Positions 63,317 to 64,000 of a stretch of 64,000 nucleotides of DNA are shown here, piece after piece (position 1 is the stretch's first letter; each line of letters starts with the position of its first letter). The DNA is from Evansella sp041820985. GTDB taxonomy: Bacteria > Bacillota > Bacilli > Bacillales > Salisediminibacteriaceae. The position numbers and the translations under genes are program-made. A model generated the notes under the pieces. The model was given only the letters and a program-made list of their open reading frames with translations. It was not told where the DNA came from and did no database searches. The stretch lies in NCBI RefSeq assembly GCF_041820985.1, contig NZ_JBGUAU010000015.1:1-64000 (forward strand). Direction: 5' to 3'.

Positions 63317-64000
63317 TTACTTCCAAATTGGTGATTGCTCTATTTTTTGTAATATATCATCAACAGTATTTCCGAGAACATTTACATGCCCCATTTTTCT
63401 ACCTGTTTTTGCTTCCGCTTTTCCATATAAGTGAAGATGTGCACCTTCTAACTCCGTAATGTTCGATATAACACTAGGCATATGCTCTCCTAATATATTG
63501 ACCATTACCACTGATTTTAGTAAATCGGTTTTACCAAGCGGCCAACCACAAACAGCCCGCACATGCTGATCAAACTGAGATGTTTCACAAGCGTTGATAG
63601 TGTAATGTCCAGAGTTATGTGGACGTGGTGCTAACTCATTTACATAGACGCGACCATCTGCGATAAACATCTCAACCGCTAACGTTCCTATTAAATGGAA
63701 GGAATCTGCTAGATGTTTTGCGATACGAATAGCTTCTACTTCTATTTCCTTCTCTACTCGTGCTGGTACGATTGTTTGATGTAGAATGTTATTTATATGG
63801 ATATTTTCCGCAATAGGGAACGTTGTTGATTCTCCATGAACACTTCTTGTTACAATAACAGATACCTCTTTTTCAAAAGGGATCCATGCTTCGAGAACAA
63901 ATGGTGCTTTATCTCCCATTTCAGTCCAGACATCGTGGAGCTCGGTATTTTGATTTATCACACGCTGCCCTTTTCCGTCATATCCACCTCGTGTTGTTTT
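63317..64000 (-). CDS. purK: N5-carboxyaminoimidazole ribonucleotide synthase (3' part; runs off the right edge)
   Basis: The last 227 codons are present, open to the right edge. The ATP-grasp core is visible: TTRGGYDGKGQRVI at the very edge, FVLEAWIPFEKEVSVIVTRS, LAVEMFIADGRVYVNELAPR and PHNSGHYTINACETSQFDQH. The enzyme carboxylates AIR with bicarbonate and ATP. It is the first pur gene in view; purE and the operon promoter with its regulatory sites must lie to the right of the window. Confidence 0.95.
   Translation of the reverse strand, partial: KTTRGGYDGKGQRVINQNTELHDVWTEMGDKAPFVLEAWIPFEKEVSVIVTRSVHGESTTFPIAENIHINNILHQTIVPARVEKEIEVEAIRIAKHLADSFHLIGTLAVEMFIADGRVYVNELAPRPHNSGHYTINACETSQFDQHVRAVCGWPLGKTDLLKSVVMVNILGEHMPSVISNITELEGAHLHLYGKAEAKTGRKMGHVNVLGNTVDDILQKIEQSPIWK

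Overview
The window is about 64 kb of low-GC Firmicute chromosome. Gene content and order point to the family Bacillaceae. The right half keeps the core order known from Bacillus subtilis around the purine operon: purK-B-C-S-Q-L-F-M-N-H-D, then yerA, yerB, yerC, pcrB, pcrA, ligA, camS (yerH), gatC, gatA, gatB and, further left, dgkB (yerQ) and rlmCD (yefA). All of these lie on the minus strand. I cannot name the species.

Layout, left to right. 1-3.9 kb: the 5' part of a secreted cadherin-like protein on the minus strand, a divergent AraC-type regulator, and a transglutaminase-fold protein. 4-6 kb: rlmCD, then ten copies of a 51-bp tandem repeat. 6.1-9.4 kb: cstA under a CcpA-type cre site, a small protein ending in Arg-Cys-Cys, and an ArsA/Get3-type ATPase. 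9.4-16.9 kb: an XRE regulator with a membrane protein and well-placed operators, a MATE exporter, DUF5665-, DUF948- and DUF418-type membrane proteins, a lipoprotein and a SolA-type oxidase. 17-29 kb: a GAF-PAS histidine kinase interrupted by an in-frame TGA, an ABC exporter, dgkB, a DDAH-type hydrolase, an amidohydrolase, an acetyltransferase and small membrane proteins. 29.5-36.2 kb: AT-rich accessory DNA with what looks like a remnant of a conjugative element (a membrane-anchored SLT plus M23 cell-wall hydrolase and neighbours), followed by unrecognised secreted or anchored proteins. 36.8-64 kb: the core block gatBAC, camS, ligA, pcrA, pcrB, yerC, yerB, yerA and the purine operon, which leaves the window inside purK.

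How the genes work together. The pur genes convert PRPP to IMP and also supply the purK and purB steps; they are tightly packed, with several start-stop overlaps, and end at a strong terminator after purD. gatCAB makes Gln-tRNA(Gln) and Asn-tRNA(Asn) by transamidation. pcrA and ligA serve DNA repair and replication, and pcrB makes an archaeal-type heptaprenylglyceryl lipid.

The most promising possibly undescribed system is the cstA / RCC-terminal small protein / ArsA-type ATPase cluster. It mirrors the enterobacterial btsT-yjiX-yjiA arrangement of transporter, small protein ending in Cys-Cys, and SIMIBI-class NTPase. Other items worth a look are the 51-bp repeat family with internal dyads at two loci, a triplicated 278-bp unit with nested 21-bp repeats between pcrB and yerC, a long palindrome at the end of the SolA-type gene, a dispersed repeat present in two diverged copies, and a convergent gene overlap that may mark a deletion junction in the conjugative remnant. 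No rRNA, tRNA or CRISPR array was seen.
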